Shown: piece by piece, positions 23,689 through 31,942 of the stretch | How positions within the stretch are numbered: the first letter of the stretch is position 1 | Layout: every line of letters starts with the position of its first letter | Virus record (IMG/VR): IMGVR_UViG_3300048589_000933 | Location: 1-50,782 of that record | Strand: one strand, 5' to 3' | Source of the DNA: a virus | DNA: 50,782 nucleotides | Made by a program: the position numbers and the translations under genes | The notes under the pieces: generated by a model | What the model saw: the letters and a program-made list of their open reading frames with translations, nothing else | What the model was told of the DNA's origin: nothing | Database searches by the model: none

Positions 23689-24072
23689 ATGGCAAAGAAC
23701 TATGTGTGTCCCGGCGACACCATCCCGTGGGTCAACACCACCGGCGTAGCGGTCGCTTCCGGCCAGCTCGTGCGAGTCGGCCACATGCTGGGCGTGGCGC
23801 TGGTCGCCATTGCCATCGGCGCCACCGGCAGCGTCGCAATCGAGGGCGTGTTCCGCGGCGTGCCGAAGGTCTCCGGCGCAGTCTTCGTTCAGGGCGAGAA
23901 GCTCGTCTTCGACTCGAGCGCCGGCTCCGGCGTGGGCGCATTCGATGACGCCGCAGCCACGCCAGCCACTGGCGACATCACCGGCGGCGCCGTGGCCTGG
24001 GCGGCGGGCACCGATGGCCAGACCACCTGCACGGTGAAGCTCACCCCGGGCAACGCAACGCTCACCGCGTAA
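23689..24072 (+). CDS. DUF2190-family capsid decoration protein
   Basis: 127 residues, all-beta and Gly/Val-rich, with CPGDTIPWVNTTGVAVASGQ and IEGVFRGVPK. DUF2190 proteins are structural, commonly encoded next to the major capsid protein and thought to cement the shell. The gene has a clear AGAGGA site and is followed by a terminator, as expected for a highly expressed virion protein. Confidence 0.85.
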   Translation: MAKNYVCPGDTIPWVNTTGVAVASGQLVRVGHMLGVALVAIAIGATGSVAIEGVFRGVPKVSGAVFVQGEKLVFDSSAGSGVGAFDDAAATPATGDITGGAVAWAAGTDGQTTCTVKLTPGNATLTA

Positions 24073-24104
24073 CCACTCAGGGCGCCGGGCAGCCGCCCGG
24101 CATT

Positions 24105-24138
24105 GCGGTGCCGACCACTCCCCGGCACCGCCTTTTTT
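24105..24138 (+). terminator. rho-independent terminator after the head genes
   Basis: The stem GCGGTGCCG/CGGCACCGC (24105-24113 and 24123-24131) with a nine-base loop is followed directly by C and six T. It would reduce transcription from the head genes into the lysis cassette. Confidence 0.85.
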
Positions 24139-24160
24139 CATCGTCATCCGCGAGGGCCGC

Positions 24161-24367
24161 ATGCGCAGGATTCCGCCAGTCACGTCAGGGCAAACAGAAA
24201 CCGGCGAAGGCCCGGTGCCGCACCGGCTGATGCGGGTTGCCGGGCACACGTTTCGCGCGCCCGTGGTGCTGCAGGACAGTCACTCGCGCGGCAGCCTGCC
24301 GCGGCCGGTGCGCGTTGACGATCGCCTGGTGTACGCGCTGCCCGGCGGCGGGCGGGTGGTGGGCTGA
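24161..24367 (+). CDS. small hypothetical protein before the lysis cassette
   Basis: 68 residues, basic, with no membrane segment and no recognised family. Its stop overlaps the start of the PAS gene (TGATG). Because it follows a terminator, it may have its own promoter, but none stands out. Confidence 0.5.
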   Translation: MRRIPPVTSGQTETGEGPVPHRLMRVAGHTFRAPVVLQDSHSRGSLPRPVRVDDRLVYALPGGGRVVG

Positions 24368-25005
24368 TGGACGCGCAGTCGGCTTACTTCATCGTCTCCA
24401 TCGTCATCACCGTGTTCGGCGCTGTGTACGCGTTTGCGCGTTGGGCGTGGCCGCGCATCAAAGCGGTGACGGAAAAGCTCCGGCCGTACTTTGCGGGCCT
24501 TGCCTCGCTCGACGTGATCTGCGCAGATCTCGCCGCCATCAAGCACGAGCTGCTGCCCAACGGCGGCGGCAGCTTTCGCGATGAGTTTCGTGAGCAGGCC
24601 CGTGAGAACCGGATGCAGGGCGCGATCTTGCGCGCCTCGCTGGACTTCTCCGACGCCGCGATGTTTCAGGCCGACGCCACCGGCGAGTTCCGCTGGGTGA
24701 GCGCTACGCTGCAGGGCTGGGTGGGGCGTTCCTTCTCCCATCTGCTGCGCCGCGGCTGGCTCACCAGCGTGGCCGACGAAGACCGCGAGCGCGTGCGCGC
24801 CGGCTGGGAAGCCGCGCTGCGCGATCAGCGCGAGTACCGCGGTCAGTACACGTTGATCAGCGACACCGGCGAGCGCATCCCCGTTGAGTGCGTCGCGCGC
24901 CCGGTGTGTGACCCGGCCACCGGCGTGCTGCATCGCTACCTGGGCCACATTCGCCGGCGCTCCTCGGCAATCACCAGCGCCTGGCTGCCGGATGACGGCG
25001 CATGA
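24367..25005 (+). CDS. membrane-anchored PAS-domain protein
   Basis: 212 residues. One membrane segment lies at about 5-28 (SAYFIVSIVITVFGAVYAFA), followed by a helical linker and a PAS/PAC-like domain from about 95 (SDAAMFQADATGEFRWVSAT, WLTSVADEDRERVR, then GEYR-type strands and RYLGHIRRR). PAS domains sense ligands or redox state. Finding one on a membrane stub four bases from an endolysin gene suggests a role in timing or triggering lysis. A sensor of host physiology with no link to lysis remains possible. No holin was otherwise identified in the cassette. Confidence 0.75.
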   Translation: MDAQSAYFIVSIVITVFGAVYAFARWAWPRIKAVTEKLRPYFAGLASLDVICADLAAIKHELLPNGGGSFRDEFREQARENRMQGAILRASLDFSDAAMFQADATGEFRWVSATLQGWVGRSFSHLLRRGWLTSVADEDRERVRAGWEAALRDQREYRGQYTLISDTGERIPVECVARPVCDPATGVLHRYLGHIRRRSSAITSAWLPDDGA

Positions 25006-25583
25006 CCACGCCTGCACCTGTCGAAACCACCCCGCCGGCCGGCGCCGGCCGCCTGGGTTTTGTTGGCGCCAGCGCCGCGGCGGTGATGCTGCTGTGGGCT
25101 GCGCTGATCGGCTCCGAGCAGCGCGAGTACGTGCCGTACCTCGATGTGTTCGGGGTGTTGACCGTGTGCGCCGGCATCACCGGCCCGGAAGTGATCGCCG
25201 GCCGCACCTACTCCGACACGGAGTGCGATGCGCTCGAGCACGGCTACATCACACGCATGCTCGCGCGCATGGGTGAGTGCGTGAAGCGCAGCGATCTTGC
25301 GCTGCACCAGGTCATCGCCTGGGGCCACTTCGCCTACAACGTGGGCAATGCCGGCTTCTGCAAATCCACCGCCGCAAGCTACTTGAACAGCAAGCGCGAC
25401 AAGGAAGCCTGCGATCAGATCATGCGTTGGACGTTCGGCACCTCGCGCCGCACTGGCAACCGAATCGACTGCGCTGTGCGTGCCAATCGCTGCTACGGCC
25501 TGTACGACCGGCGCCTGCGCGAGCGCGCCATGTGCAACGGAGACATGGACGCGTTCAAGCCCGGCTGGAGCGCAGCCGCATGA
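25002..25583 (+). CDS. SAR endolysin, GH24 lysozyme
   Basis: 193 residues that cut peptidoglycan. Residues 19-37 are a weakly hydrophobic Gly/Ala-rich N-terminal segment (LGFVGASAAAVMLLWAALI) that should act as a signal-anchor-release sequence. The catalytic triad E39, D48 and T54 has exact T4-lysozyme spacing (E-8-D-5-T). Several Cys could lock the enzyme until release. It overlaps both the PAS gene and the next gene by four bases. Confidence 0.9.
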   Translation: MTTPAPVETTPPAGAGRLGFVGASAAAVMLLWAALIGSEQREYVPYLDVFGVLTVCAGITGPEVIAGRTYSDTECDALEHGYITRMLARMGECVKRSDLALHQVIAWGHFAYNVGNAGFCKSTAASYLNSKRDKEACDQIMRWTFGTSRRTGNRIDCAVRANRCYGLYDRRLRERAMCNGDMDAFKPGWSAAA

Positions 25584-25795
25584 TCAGCCTGCTGCTCGCC
25601 GCAACCATGGTGGTGGTGATCGATCCACCAGCGCCGAAGTCCTGCGAACTTCCTGGCCTTCGCATCGTGCTGGCGGATGGCAACGTGATCTACGCCTTGT
25701 CAGCTGACTACATGCTGCCGCCTGCGCTTGGCATCGTGATCGTGCCGTTGCCCGACCAGGTGTTCTGCCACGGCTTCGAGCGGCCGGCGCCATGA
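25580..25795 (+). CDS. small secreted or membrane-associated lysis-cassette protein
   Basis: 71 residues with a short hydrophobic start (MISLLLAATMVVVIDPPAPK) and two Cys in the rest (22 and 63). It is ATGA-coupled on both sides. It could be a chaperone or regulator of the SAR endolysin or a degenerate pinholin. Nothing is proven. Confidence 0.55.
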   Translation: MISLLLAATMVVVIDPPAPKSCELPGLRIVLADGNVIYALSADYMLPPALGIVIVPLPDQVFCHGFERPAP

Positions 25796-26208
25796 CCGTC
25801 GTTCAGGCACTGCAGACCTATCTGGTCAAGATCCTGGCCGGCGTCATCGTGCTGCTACTGCTGGCGTGCGTTGGCCTTGGCATCGCGCTCTATGTCACCG
25901 ACCAGCGCGCGGATATTGCCGAGAAGGCCGTCACCGAGTCGGTGAAGAATCACAAGGCCTGCACCGACGCCAACACCGCATGGTCGGGCACCGTCGACTT
26001 CATCCAGGGCGCCCTGCAGAACTGTGTGGCCGATCGCGCCGAAGTCGCCAAGACCGGCCGTGCCGCCGTCGGCCGCGTGCGCAACCAGGTGGCCACGCTA
26101 GAGGCCGAGCTGGCCACCTGGCGCAGCCAGTCCACCGCGGCCGAGTTGCTGCCGCAGTGCCGCGGCGTGCTCGAGCTTGAGCTGTGCCCCGAGCTGGCGG
26201 ACTACTGA
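25792..26208 (+). CDS. inner-membrane spanin-like protein (Rz-like)
   Basis: 138 residues: one N-terminal membrane segment (about 12-36, VKILAGVIVLLLLACVGLG) and a periplasmic domain with a long coiled coil (ATLEAELATWRSQST). This is the topology of i-spanins, which fuse the inner and outer membranes at the end of lysis. The lipoprotein that follows is the expected partner. Confidence 0.78.
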   Translation: MTVVQALQTYLVKILAGVIVLLLLACVGLGIALYVTDQRADIAEKAVTESVKNHKACTDANTAWSGTVDFIQGALQNCVADRAEVAKTGRAAVGRVRNQVATLEAELATWRSQSTAAELLPQCRGVLELELCPELADY

Positions 26209-26209
26209 C

Positions 26210-26536
26210 ATGACCAAGATGACCCCCCGCCGCCGACCGCCCACCCGGTCAGGGAGAGCCCTGGCCGGTGTGGCCGTGTGCGTGCTGGTGCTGCCGCTCA
26301 CGGGGTGCTTCGGTCGCGGCGTACGCGACTGTCCCACCACGCCCGAGATCGTCGAGGTCCCGCGCCGCGTCTACGTGCCGGTGCCGGATGAACTGACGCG
26401 CCCGGCCGATATCGCCGAGCCGCGCAACCGTCGCGTGGGCGAGCTGCGCGACGTGGCCAAGCAGCGCAAGACCGCGCTCGAGGCCGTCAACGCGCGGCTG
26501 GCCGAGATCCGCGCATTGGCACCACCGGAGGAATGA
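26210..26536 (+). CDS. outer-membrane spanin-like lipoprotein (Rz1-like)
   Basis: 108 residues, starting MTKMTPRRRP. A basic start and hydrophobic stretch end in the lipobox LTGC (Cys33). The mature part has a PTTPEIVEVPRRVYVP segment and a coiled-coil end. It follows the Rz-like gene in the same direction with one base between them rather than nested inside it. The longer frame from 26177 overlaps the previous gene and lacks a signal at its start. Confidence 0.75.
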   Translation: MTKMTPRRRPPTRSGRALAGVAVCVLVLPLTGCFGRGVRDCPTTPEIVEVPRRVYVPVPDELTRPADIAEPRNRRVGELRDVAKQRKTALEAVNARLAEIRALAPPEE

Positions 26537-26868
26537 CCGTGAACCCGATCAAGTCGCAGTTGCTGCTGTCCGAAGTTCGCGAGAACACTGAGCGCAAGTT
26601 CGGTGCCGCGAACCACGTCTATCCGCAGTGGGTGGAAACGCTCGAGGGCTTCAGGCCGGCGCAGTTCATTCGCAGCGAAGTGGACGCGGCGTTCGAGCGG
26701 GCCCGCAAGAACCCGGAAGACATGCCGCCGCGCTACATCGCGCCGGCGTCCGCCCCGGTTCTGCAGGTTGCCGCTTCGACGAATCGCGTGGCTGCCATCG
26801 CGGTGCTGTCGGCGCTGGTGGCCAGCATCGTGACGGCCGTGCTCATCCTCGAGCTGGTCGCACAGTAA
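26533..26868 (+). CDS. tail-anchored membrane hypothetical protein
   Basis: 111 residues: a soluble helical N-terminal part and one C-terminal membrane segment (about 86-108, AAIAVLSALVASIVTAVLIL). It is coupled upstream and downstream. A late holin-like or antiholin-like role is conceivable because of the location. No family is recognised. Confidence 0.6.
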   Translation: MTVNPIKSQLLLSEVRENTERKFGAANHVYPQWVETLEGFRPAQFIRSEVDAAFERARKNPEDMPPRYIAPASAPVLQVAASTNRVAAIAVLSALVASIVTAVLILELVAQ

Positions 26869-27203
26869 TGCACAGCAGCTTCGCCACCGAGTTCGACGAC
26901 CTGGCGCATGAGGCGTTTGCCGACGCCGGCATGGGCGCCGGCACCGGTAGCTATCTCGCGCCGGATGCGGATCCGGCTGACGTTGTCACCGGCGTGCGGA
27001 TCTACATTGATCAGGAATCTCAGACCGCTGGCGAGTACGGCCCCGTGTTCGCGAAGCGCGTCATCATCACGCTGATCAACGCCGACGTGCCGAACCCGTC
27101 TGTCGGTGCCCTGGTAACGCTCGGGTCTGACCGCTGGCTGCTGCGTCGGCTCGAAGCGTCCGATAGCAACAGCACGTCGTGGGTTGTTGAGGTGGCGCCG
27201 TGA
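26868..27203 (+). CDS. head-tail attachment protein (lambda gpFII-like)
   Basis: 111 residues, close to gpFII in length (117). It has the motif pattern AEFDDLAHEAF... then VRIYIDQE, VIITLINADVPNPSVGA and DRWLLRRL of the phage head-tail joining family. It should form the ring that caps the head and receives the tail. Confidence 0.78.
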   Translation: MHSSFATEFDDLAHEAFADAGMGAGTGSYLAPDADPADVVTGVRIYIDQESQTAGEYGPVFAKRVIITLINADVPNPSVGALVTLGSDRWLLRRLEASDSNSTSWVVEVAP

Positions 27204-28729
27204 GCCGCACAGCCATCACATGCGTGCGCGGTGACCGCTGCCGGTTCGGACTGCGGCTGTCTGCTCGCTTCCCTGATGGCATCCCGGCTGACTACGCCAC
27301 GGCGCGCTTCGAAGTGCGCCACATCCCGGATGACACCAGCACGGCGCTCATTGCCGTCGATCAGACATCAGGCATCACCATCGATCACGACGCAGCGCGC
27401 ATCGACGTGACCGTTGGCGCAAGCGTCACCGGTGCAATGCCCGTCATCACCCGCACACGTGAACCGCACGCACGGCTGCGGCTGTTCCATGCCACCGACC
27501 CGGATGCGTCCATCAGCTGGCTGCTGCCCATGGTGCTGCTGCCCAACGGCGCAGTCGCCGATGGGCAGTATCTGCGCCGCGTGGGCGATGAGGTGGTGGG
27601 TGGCACGCCCGCAGTTGGCGAGGGCGCCGCGGAGTGGGGCGGCATCGGCGGTGATTTGCCTGCTCAGACAGACCTGCAGGCCGCCCTGGACGCCAAGGAA
27701 GCGTCTGGTGCCGCCGCCGCGGCGGTTTCTGCGCACGCCGGCGCAGCTGGCGCTCACGAGATCAGTGGCGTCAACGGCTTGTCGAGCGCGCTGGCGTTGC
27801 TGGCGCCACTGGCATCGCCGGCGCTGACCGGCGCCCCGACGGCGCCGACGGCAGCGGGCGGCACGGCCAGCACCCAGCTGGCAACGACGGCTTTCGTGTC
27901 CGCGGCCATCGCTGCGCTGCTCAACAGCGCGCCAGGCGCACTCGACACGCTCGACGAGCTTGCCGCCGCCTTGGGCGACGACCCGGCTTTCGCGACGACG
28001 ATCACGAACGCGCTGGCGGGCAAGTTGGCCAAGGCCAGCAACCTGAGCGACCTGACAGACGCTGCGGCAGCGCTGAACCTGGGCGCGACAACCATCGGCG
28101 GACAGGTGTTCACTGCGGCCAATGCCGGCGCCATCCGGACGCTGCTGGAGCTTGGCGCGGCCGCGCTCCTGGCTGTCGGCACATCAAGCGGCACCGTGAT
28201 GGCCGGCGACGATGCGCACGCGCCCACATCTGACCAGAAAGCGGCGCTCGCCGGCACGAACGGAACGCCGGCAACCGGCAACCGCTACGTGACCGACAGC
28301 GACGCGCGCAACACGAACGCCCGCACGCCGACGAGTCACGGCAGCGGCCACGGCTATGCCGGCGGCGACCCAGCCAGCGGCCTGCGCAGCGACCAGATGC
28401 CGCGCGCCAACGTCGTCACCGAGTCCACCACCGCGCGCACGATAACGCACACCGACGACACCAACACCGACGCCGGGAAGGTCATTCGATGCACGAATGC
28501 GTCCGGCTGTGTCGTGACCTTCCCGGCCTCGCTGCCGGTCGGTGCCGCGGGGTCGCTCCTGCAGGCGGTCGGGGCGGGGCCCATCGAATGGGCGGTGTCC
28601 GGCTCAATGGTCGCCACGCCGGCCGGTGACGCGCGCGCGGCGCACACCGAGAGCGGCGGCGAAGGCGCAACGATCCATTGGCTTGTCGATGTCGCCAATA
28701 GCGTCATCATCGACGGGCAGACGGCATGA
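27200..28729 (+). CDS. tail fibre / side-fibre protein
   Basis: 509 residues from GTG. The N-terminal 120 residues look like a baseplate-type attachment domain. The middle is a lambda-Stf-like triple-stranded fibre: PALTGAPTAPTAAGGTASTQ, LATTAFVSAAIA, then LDTLDELAAALGDDPAFATT and ALAGKLAKASNLSDL. The end has beta-rich Gly/Thr sequence. It overlaps the next, AT-richer gene. It is probably the stalk of the receptor-binding fibre. Confidence 0.82.
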   Translation: MSRTAITCVRGDRCRFGLRLSARFPDGIPADYATARFEVRHIPDDTSTALIAVDQTSGITIDHDAARIDVTVGASVTGAMPVITRTREPHARLRLFHATDPDASISWLLPMVLLPNGAVADGQYLRRVGDEVVGGTPAVGEGAAEWGGIGGDLPAQTDLQAALDAKEASGAAAAAVSAHAGAAGAHEISGVNGLSSALALLAPLASPALTGAPTAPTAAGGTASTQLATTAFVSAAIAALLNSAPGALDTLDELAAALGDDPAFATTITNALAGKLAKASNLSDLTDAAAALNLGATTIGGQVFTAANAGAIRTLLELGAAALLAVGTSSGTVMAGDDAHAPTSDQKAALAGTNGTPATGNRYVTDSDARNTNARTPTSHGSGHGYAGGDPASGLRSDQMPRANVVTESTTARTITHTDDTNTDAGKVIRCTNASGCVVTFPASLPVGAAGSLLQAVGAGPIEWAVSGSMVATPAGDARAAHTESGGEGATIHWLVDVANSVIIDGQTA

Positions 28730-29385
28730 TCCAGCATCCCACCATGAGGCTTGGTCGCTCGCTGATTGATGCAGCGGCTTCTCCCACGCTGCCCATAGAG
28801 TCATTCGTTACCGATGCCGTGAATGATCCAACCGTCACGTGGTCGGGCACGCCAGCCGTCGGCGAGCTGCTGTTCGCCATGCAACTGTCGCGCTTGGGCT
28901 CGACGCCTACGCACACAACCCCCTCTGGCTGGGGAGTATTCGTTGAGTCTACTTCCAGCAATTGTAGGGTCACGGTTTACACCAAGGTGGCTGGCGCGTC
29001 AGAGCCAACATCCTTCTCCCTGCAAAGCTCCGCGACGATTCTGCATTGCACGTATGCCGCGAGGTTCCCTGTTGGGTCGGTGGCTGAGTCAAGCGGTAGC
29101 AATACATCAAGCTCAGCGCTTGCTCTGAAAGTATCAAACGCACCAATCGAAGTTTCGGCGGGTGCGTTTGTTATCGCCGCGATAGCCATGAACAGCAGCG
29201 TCAGGGCGGACTTTGCATTCGACAACCCGCCGTATGACTTTGAGCTGCTGAAAGATGCTGCAAGTGGCAACTTTGAAGCCGCAATCGCGTCGAGAAATTA
29301 CGATGCTGGCGGAACAATCGACCCTGAGTTTTCTTCGACAGGGACAGCCCAGAATATTTGTTCGGGCATAGCGAGCATCAGATGA
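28726..29385 (+). CDS. probable receptor-binding fibre tip (acquired)
   Basis: 219 residues, beta-rich, with Ser/Thr/Asn patches (VAESSGSNTSSSALAL). Codon use is visibly richer in A and T than its neighbours (for example 28900-29350). It overlaps the fibre gene start and is followed by another coupled gene. Host-range tips are the most often exchanged part of phages, so acquisition by transfer is the simplest explanation. The function is inferred from position. Confidence 0.65.
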   Translation: MIQHPTMRLGRSLIDAAASPTLPIESFVTDAVNDPTVTWSGTPAVGELLFAMQLSRLGSTPTHTTPSGWGVFVESTSSNCRVTVYTKVAGASEPTSFSLQSSATILHCTYAARFPVGSVAESSGSNTSSSALALKVSNAPIEVSAGAFVIAAIAMNSSVRADFAFDNPPYDFELLKDAASGNFEAAIASRNYDAGGTIDPEFSSTGTAQNICSGIASIR

Positions 29386-29969
29386 TCGTCCACCATACGA
29401 CGGGCATTCCCGCCGCAATCCGCGACATCCTGCGCACCCACTCCCGCATCGTCGCCGACGGCTCGCTGCTGATCGGCACCCTCGACGCACAAGGCAAGGG
29501 CTACCGCACGCGCTGGGCAGACACGACGGCGCCCACAGACGCCGAGCTGCGCAGCATCGGCTACAGCTACACGGTCGACACTGAGCAGCCGACGCCTGCC
29601 GAGGGCGAGCAGGTGCGCGCTGGGCCGCTGGAGCTTGTCGAAGACGCCTGGCGGCAGACGTGGATCGTCGAGCCGATCCCGCCTCCGCCGGTGCCGGAGT
29701 CTGTCTACGGACACAAGATGCGCGCGGAGTTGCGCAGCCGCATGTTCGGCGAGCAGACGCTGATGGCCGTTGTGCTGGCAATGGCCAACCAGATGCCCGA
29801 ACAGCCGAGCGCGCCGGGTGGCCTGGCGCGCGCGGATGTGCTCGATGCGCTGCACGGGCCTGTGTTTCACCACGACTCGCTGACCATTGCCGCGTTCGCC
29901 TCGCTGCTGGGCTTGGATCAGGCCTATATCGACGGTCTGTTCATCGCTGCTGACGCGAGGCAGTTTTGA
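29382..29969 (+). CDS. fibre-associated / assembly protein
   Basis: 195 residues from ATG at 29382, which overlaps the preceding stop (ATGA). It has a beta-rich first half, a Pro-rich linker (EPIPPPPVPES) and a helical C-terminal half. The site directly after fibre genes suggests a tail-fibre chaperone. No family is firmly recognised. Confidence 0.55.
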   Translation: MIVHHTTGIPAAIRDILRTHSRIVADGSLLIGTLDAQGKGYRTRWADTTAPTDAELRSIGYSYTVDTEQPTPAEGEQVRAGPLELVEDAWRQTWIVEPIPPPPVPESVYGHKMRAELRSRMFGEQTLMAVVLAMANQMPEQPSAPGGLARADVLDALHGPVFHHDSLTIAAFASLLGLDQAYIDGLFIAADARQF

Positions 29970-30448
29970 TGAGCCGCCAGGAACCTCTCACCTGGCGCGC
30001 GCTCGAGGCGATCAAGGCCCTGGTTCAGCGCGTTCGCGCGGCCGATGGCTACTACACCGACCTCGGCAGCAATGTGAGCCTCGAAGCGCCATCGGCGGAT
30101 GCGAATGTCGAGCGCGTGGTGATCGTCAGCCCGACGGACGATCTCAGCGACGCGCGCGCATCGCGCGGTCTGCGTGGCCCGGGCGCGATCAGCGGCACGA
30201 TGACGGTGGTAGTCGAGTACTCGATCCCAGCCACGCGCACCGATGCGATGCGCCAGGCGCACCGCGGTCGCGCGGATCTGGTGCGGGTGTTGCGCGACGA
30301 CCCCGCGCTGCTGCCCGCGCGCATCACGTCGCTGACGATCACTGGCCGGCAGATTCTGCAGCCCGAAGACATGCCCTGCGTCATCACCCAAATCACGCTG
30401 AGCGTGGGCCTGTCTGAGCCCACGCCGGCGCCGCAGCTCACCCCCTAG
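29969..30448 (+). CDS. tail terminator-like protein
   Basis: 159 residues. The pattern WRALEAIKALVQRVRAADGYYTDLG... then VVIVSPTDD and the beta strands of GTMTVVVEYSIPAT match minor tail/tail-terminator proteins (lambda gpU-like) that stop tube growth and bind the head. It lies just before the major tail protein, in the usual order. Confidence 0.72.
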   Translation: MSRQEPLTWRALEAIKALVQRVRAADGYYTDLGSNVSLEAPSADANVERVVIVSPTDDLSDARASRGLRGPGAISGTMTVVVEYSIPATRTDAMRQAHRGRADLVRVLRDDPALLPARITSLTITGRQILQPEDMPCVITQITLSVGLSEPTPAPQLTP

Positions 30449-30484
30449 CTCGCATTCGCGAGCACCCACCGCCAGGAGAACACC

Positions 30485-31288
30485 ATGGCCGCTCCAAAAG
30501 TTCGTCAATTCGCCGGTGACATCCGGTTCTGGGAGAAAGATTCCGATGGCAATCTGACCCCCGTCATCCCCGAGGCTGCCGACGCATCGGGCAATCAGCC
30601 GCTGGAAGTCGACGCGCTCACCTTCAGCTATGAGGCCGGCGAAGAGATCAACGTCGTGAGCAAGCGCCGCGATGCGCGCTACAACCAGCCCATCCACAAC
30701 GAGACGCTGCCGGGCACGACCAACGTCAGCGTGGGAACGCTCGAGGTGCCGCCGCTCATCCTGGCGCGCATGCTGTACGGCGAAGGCACGACTGCCACGG
30801 TGGCCGGCGGCACGGCCACCGCTGCGGCGTTCACGCTTCCGGCCAACATCGACGCACCGGTCCAACTGCCCCATCGGTTGTTGACCGATGCCACGGCCAC
30901 GGTCACCAACAACGCAGCTGACGTGACGTACGTTGCCGGCACGGACTACATCCTCGACCGCCGGCGCGGGCAGATCATCATTCCGGCGACCGGCTCTGCC
31001 ATTGTGGCCGGCCAGGTGATCAAGCTCACCTACACGTACGCCTCGCACGTGAAGACCGACATCGTCGGCGGTGCAACGCCCACCAAGGCGTTCTACATCA
31101 CTGGCGACATGCAGGACCGCATCTCTGAGGAGAACGGTGAGCTGCGCATCCCGCAGGCCAATCTCACCACGGATGGTGATGTGGACTGGCTGGCGGCCGA
31201 GCCGATCAAGGTCACGCTCACCGGCCCGTGCGTCGTCGCCGACGGCGAGTCTGCGCCCTACACGTTCACTGCCTACAAGGCCAGCTGA
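30485..31288 (+). CDS. major tail (tube) protein
   Basis: 267 residues with a strong ribosome site (AGGAG). A tube-like N-terminal part has an inserted beta domain at about 115-195 (VTYVAGTDYILDRRRGQIII, VIKLTYTYASH), and the C-terminus is YTFTAYKAS. The inserted domain is common in siphovirus tube proteins and may project outward. Position before gpZ and the tape measure supports the call. Confidence 0.83.
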   Translation: MAAPKVRQFAGDIRFWEKDSDGNLTPVIPEAADASGNQPLEVDALTFSYEAGEEINVVSKRRDARYNQPIHNETLPGTTNVSVGTLEVPPLILARMLYGEGTTATVAGGTATAAAFTLPANIDAPVQLPHRLLTDATATVTNNAADVTYVAGTDYILDRRRGQIIIPATGSAIVAGQVIKLTYTYASHVKTDIVGGATPTKAFYITGDMQDRISEENGELRIPQANLTTDGDVDWLAAEPIKVTLTGPCVVADGESAPYTFTAYKAS

Positions 31289-31363
31289 CCCCGGCCTGAG
31301 CGCCACCGCGTAGCACCCACGCTGCGGCCTCGCACTGAGGCCGCAGCGCACACCGAGGCCCCA

Positions 31364-31942
31364 ATGGCAAACGACCGTCGAAACTCCAGCCGCACCGACA
31401 CGTCGGCGATCAACCGCGCCCTGGCGCGCGTGCTGGGCGTCAAGAGAGGCGTGGAGGCCGCGCGCAAGAAAGCGATCGCCAGCGTCGGCCGCAAGCTCAA
31501 AACCGAAACCTCGCGCGCCGTGTCTGACCTGCAGCTCAATGCCGCTGCCCGGTCGCTGGTGCCCTACCTGCAGACGTCGACCGACCCCGATGGCGTCACC
31601 GTGTCGGCCAGCGGCACACGCCTGCCCATCAAACTGTTCAAGCCGCGCGTGAGCAAGACCACCGGCGTGCGCGTCAAGATTTGGCATGAGCGCGGCGAGG
31701 AGCACTGGCCGATCGCGTTCAAGCATGACGGCAACATCAAGCAGCGCGTGGGCCGCTCGCGCCTACCCATCACCACGCGCGTGGGGCCGTCGCTGTCGCG
31801 CGCCCTGGGCAGCGTGCGCACCGGCAACTCGCGCACCCTTGCCGCCGGCCCCGGCCGCGAGAAGGTGGTCGATCGGCTGAAGGGATTCGCGCAGCAGACG
31901 CTCTCCGATGAGCTGGCGCGCCTGAAAAAGGCGGGCTTCTGA
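31364..31942 (+). CDS. minor tail protein Z (gpZ-like)
   Basis: 192 residues. AARKKAIASVGRKLKTETSRAV and LPIKLFKPRVSKTTGVRVKIWHE are typical of the gpZ/prophage minor tail protein Z family, which connects tail and head. It overlaps the tape measure start by one base. Confidence 0.83.
   Translation: MANDRRNSSRTDTSAINRALARVLGVKRGVEAARKKAIASVGRKLKTETSRAVSDLQLNAAARSLVPYLQTSTDPDGVTVSASGTRLPIKLFKPRVSKTTGVRVKIWHERGEEHWPIAFKHDGNIKQRVGRSRLPITTRVGPSLSRALGSVRTGNSRTLAAGPGREKVVDRLKGFAQQTLSDELARLKKAGF

Noticed and set aside
29924-31726. 600-residue minus-strand frame opposite tail genes
   Set aside because: It has no domain and antisense to tail terminator, tube and gpZ.
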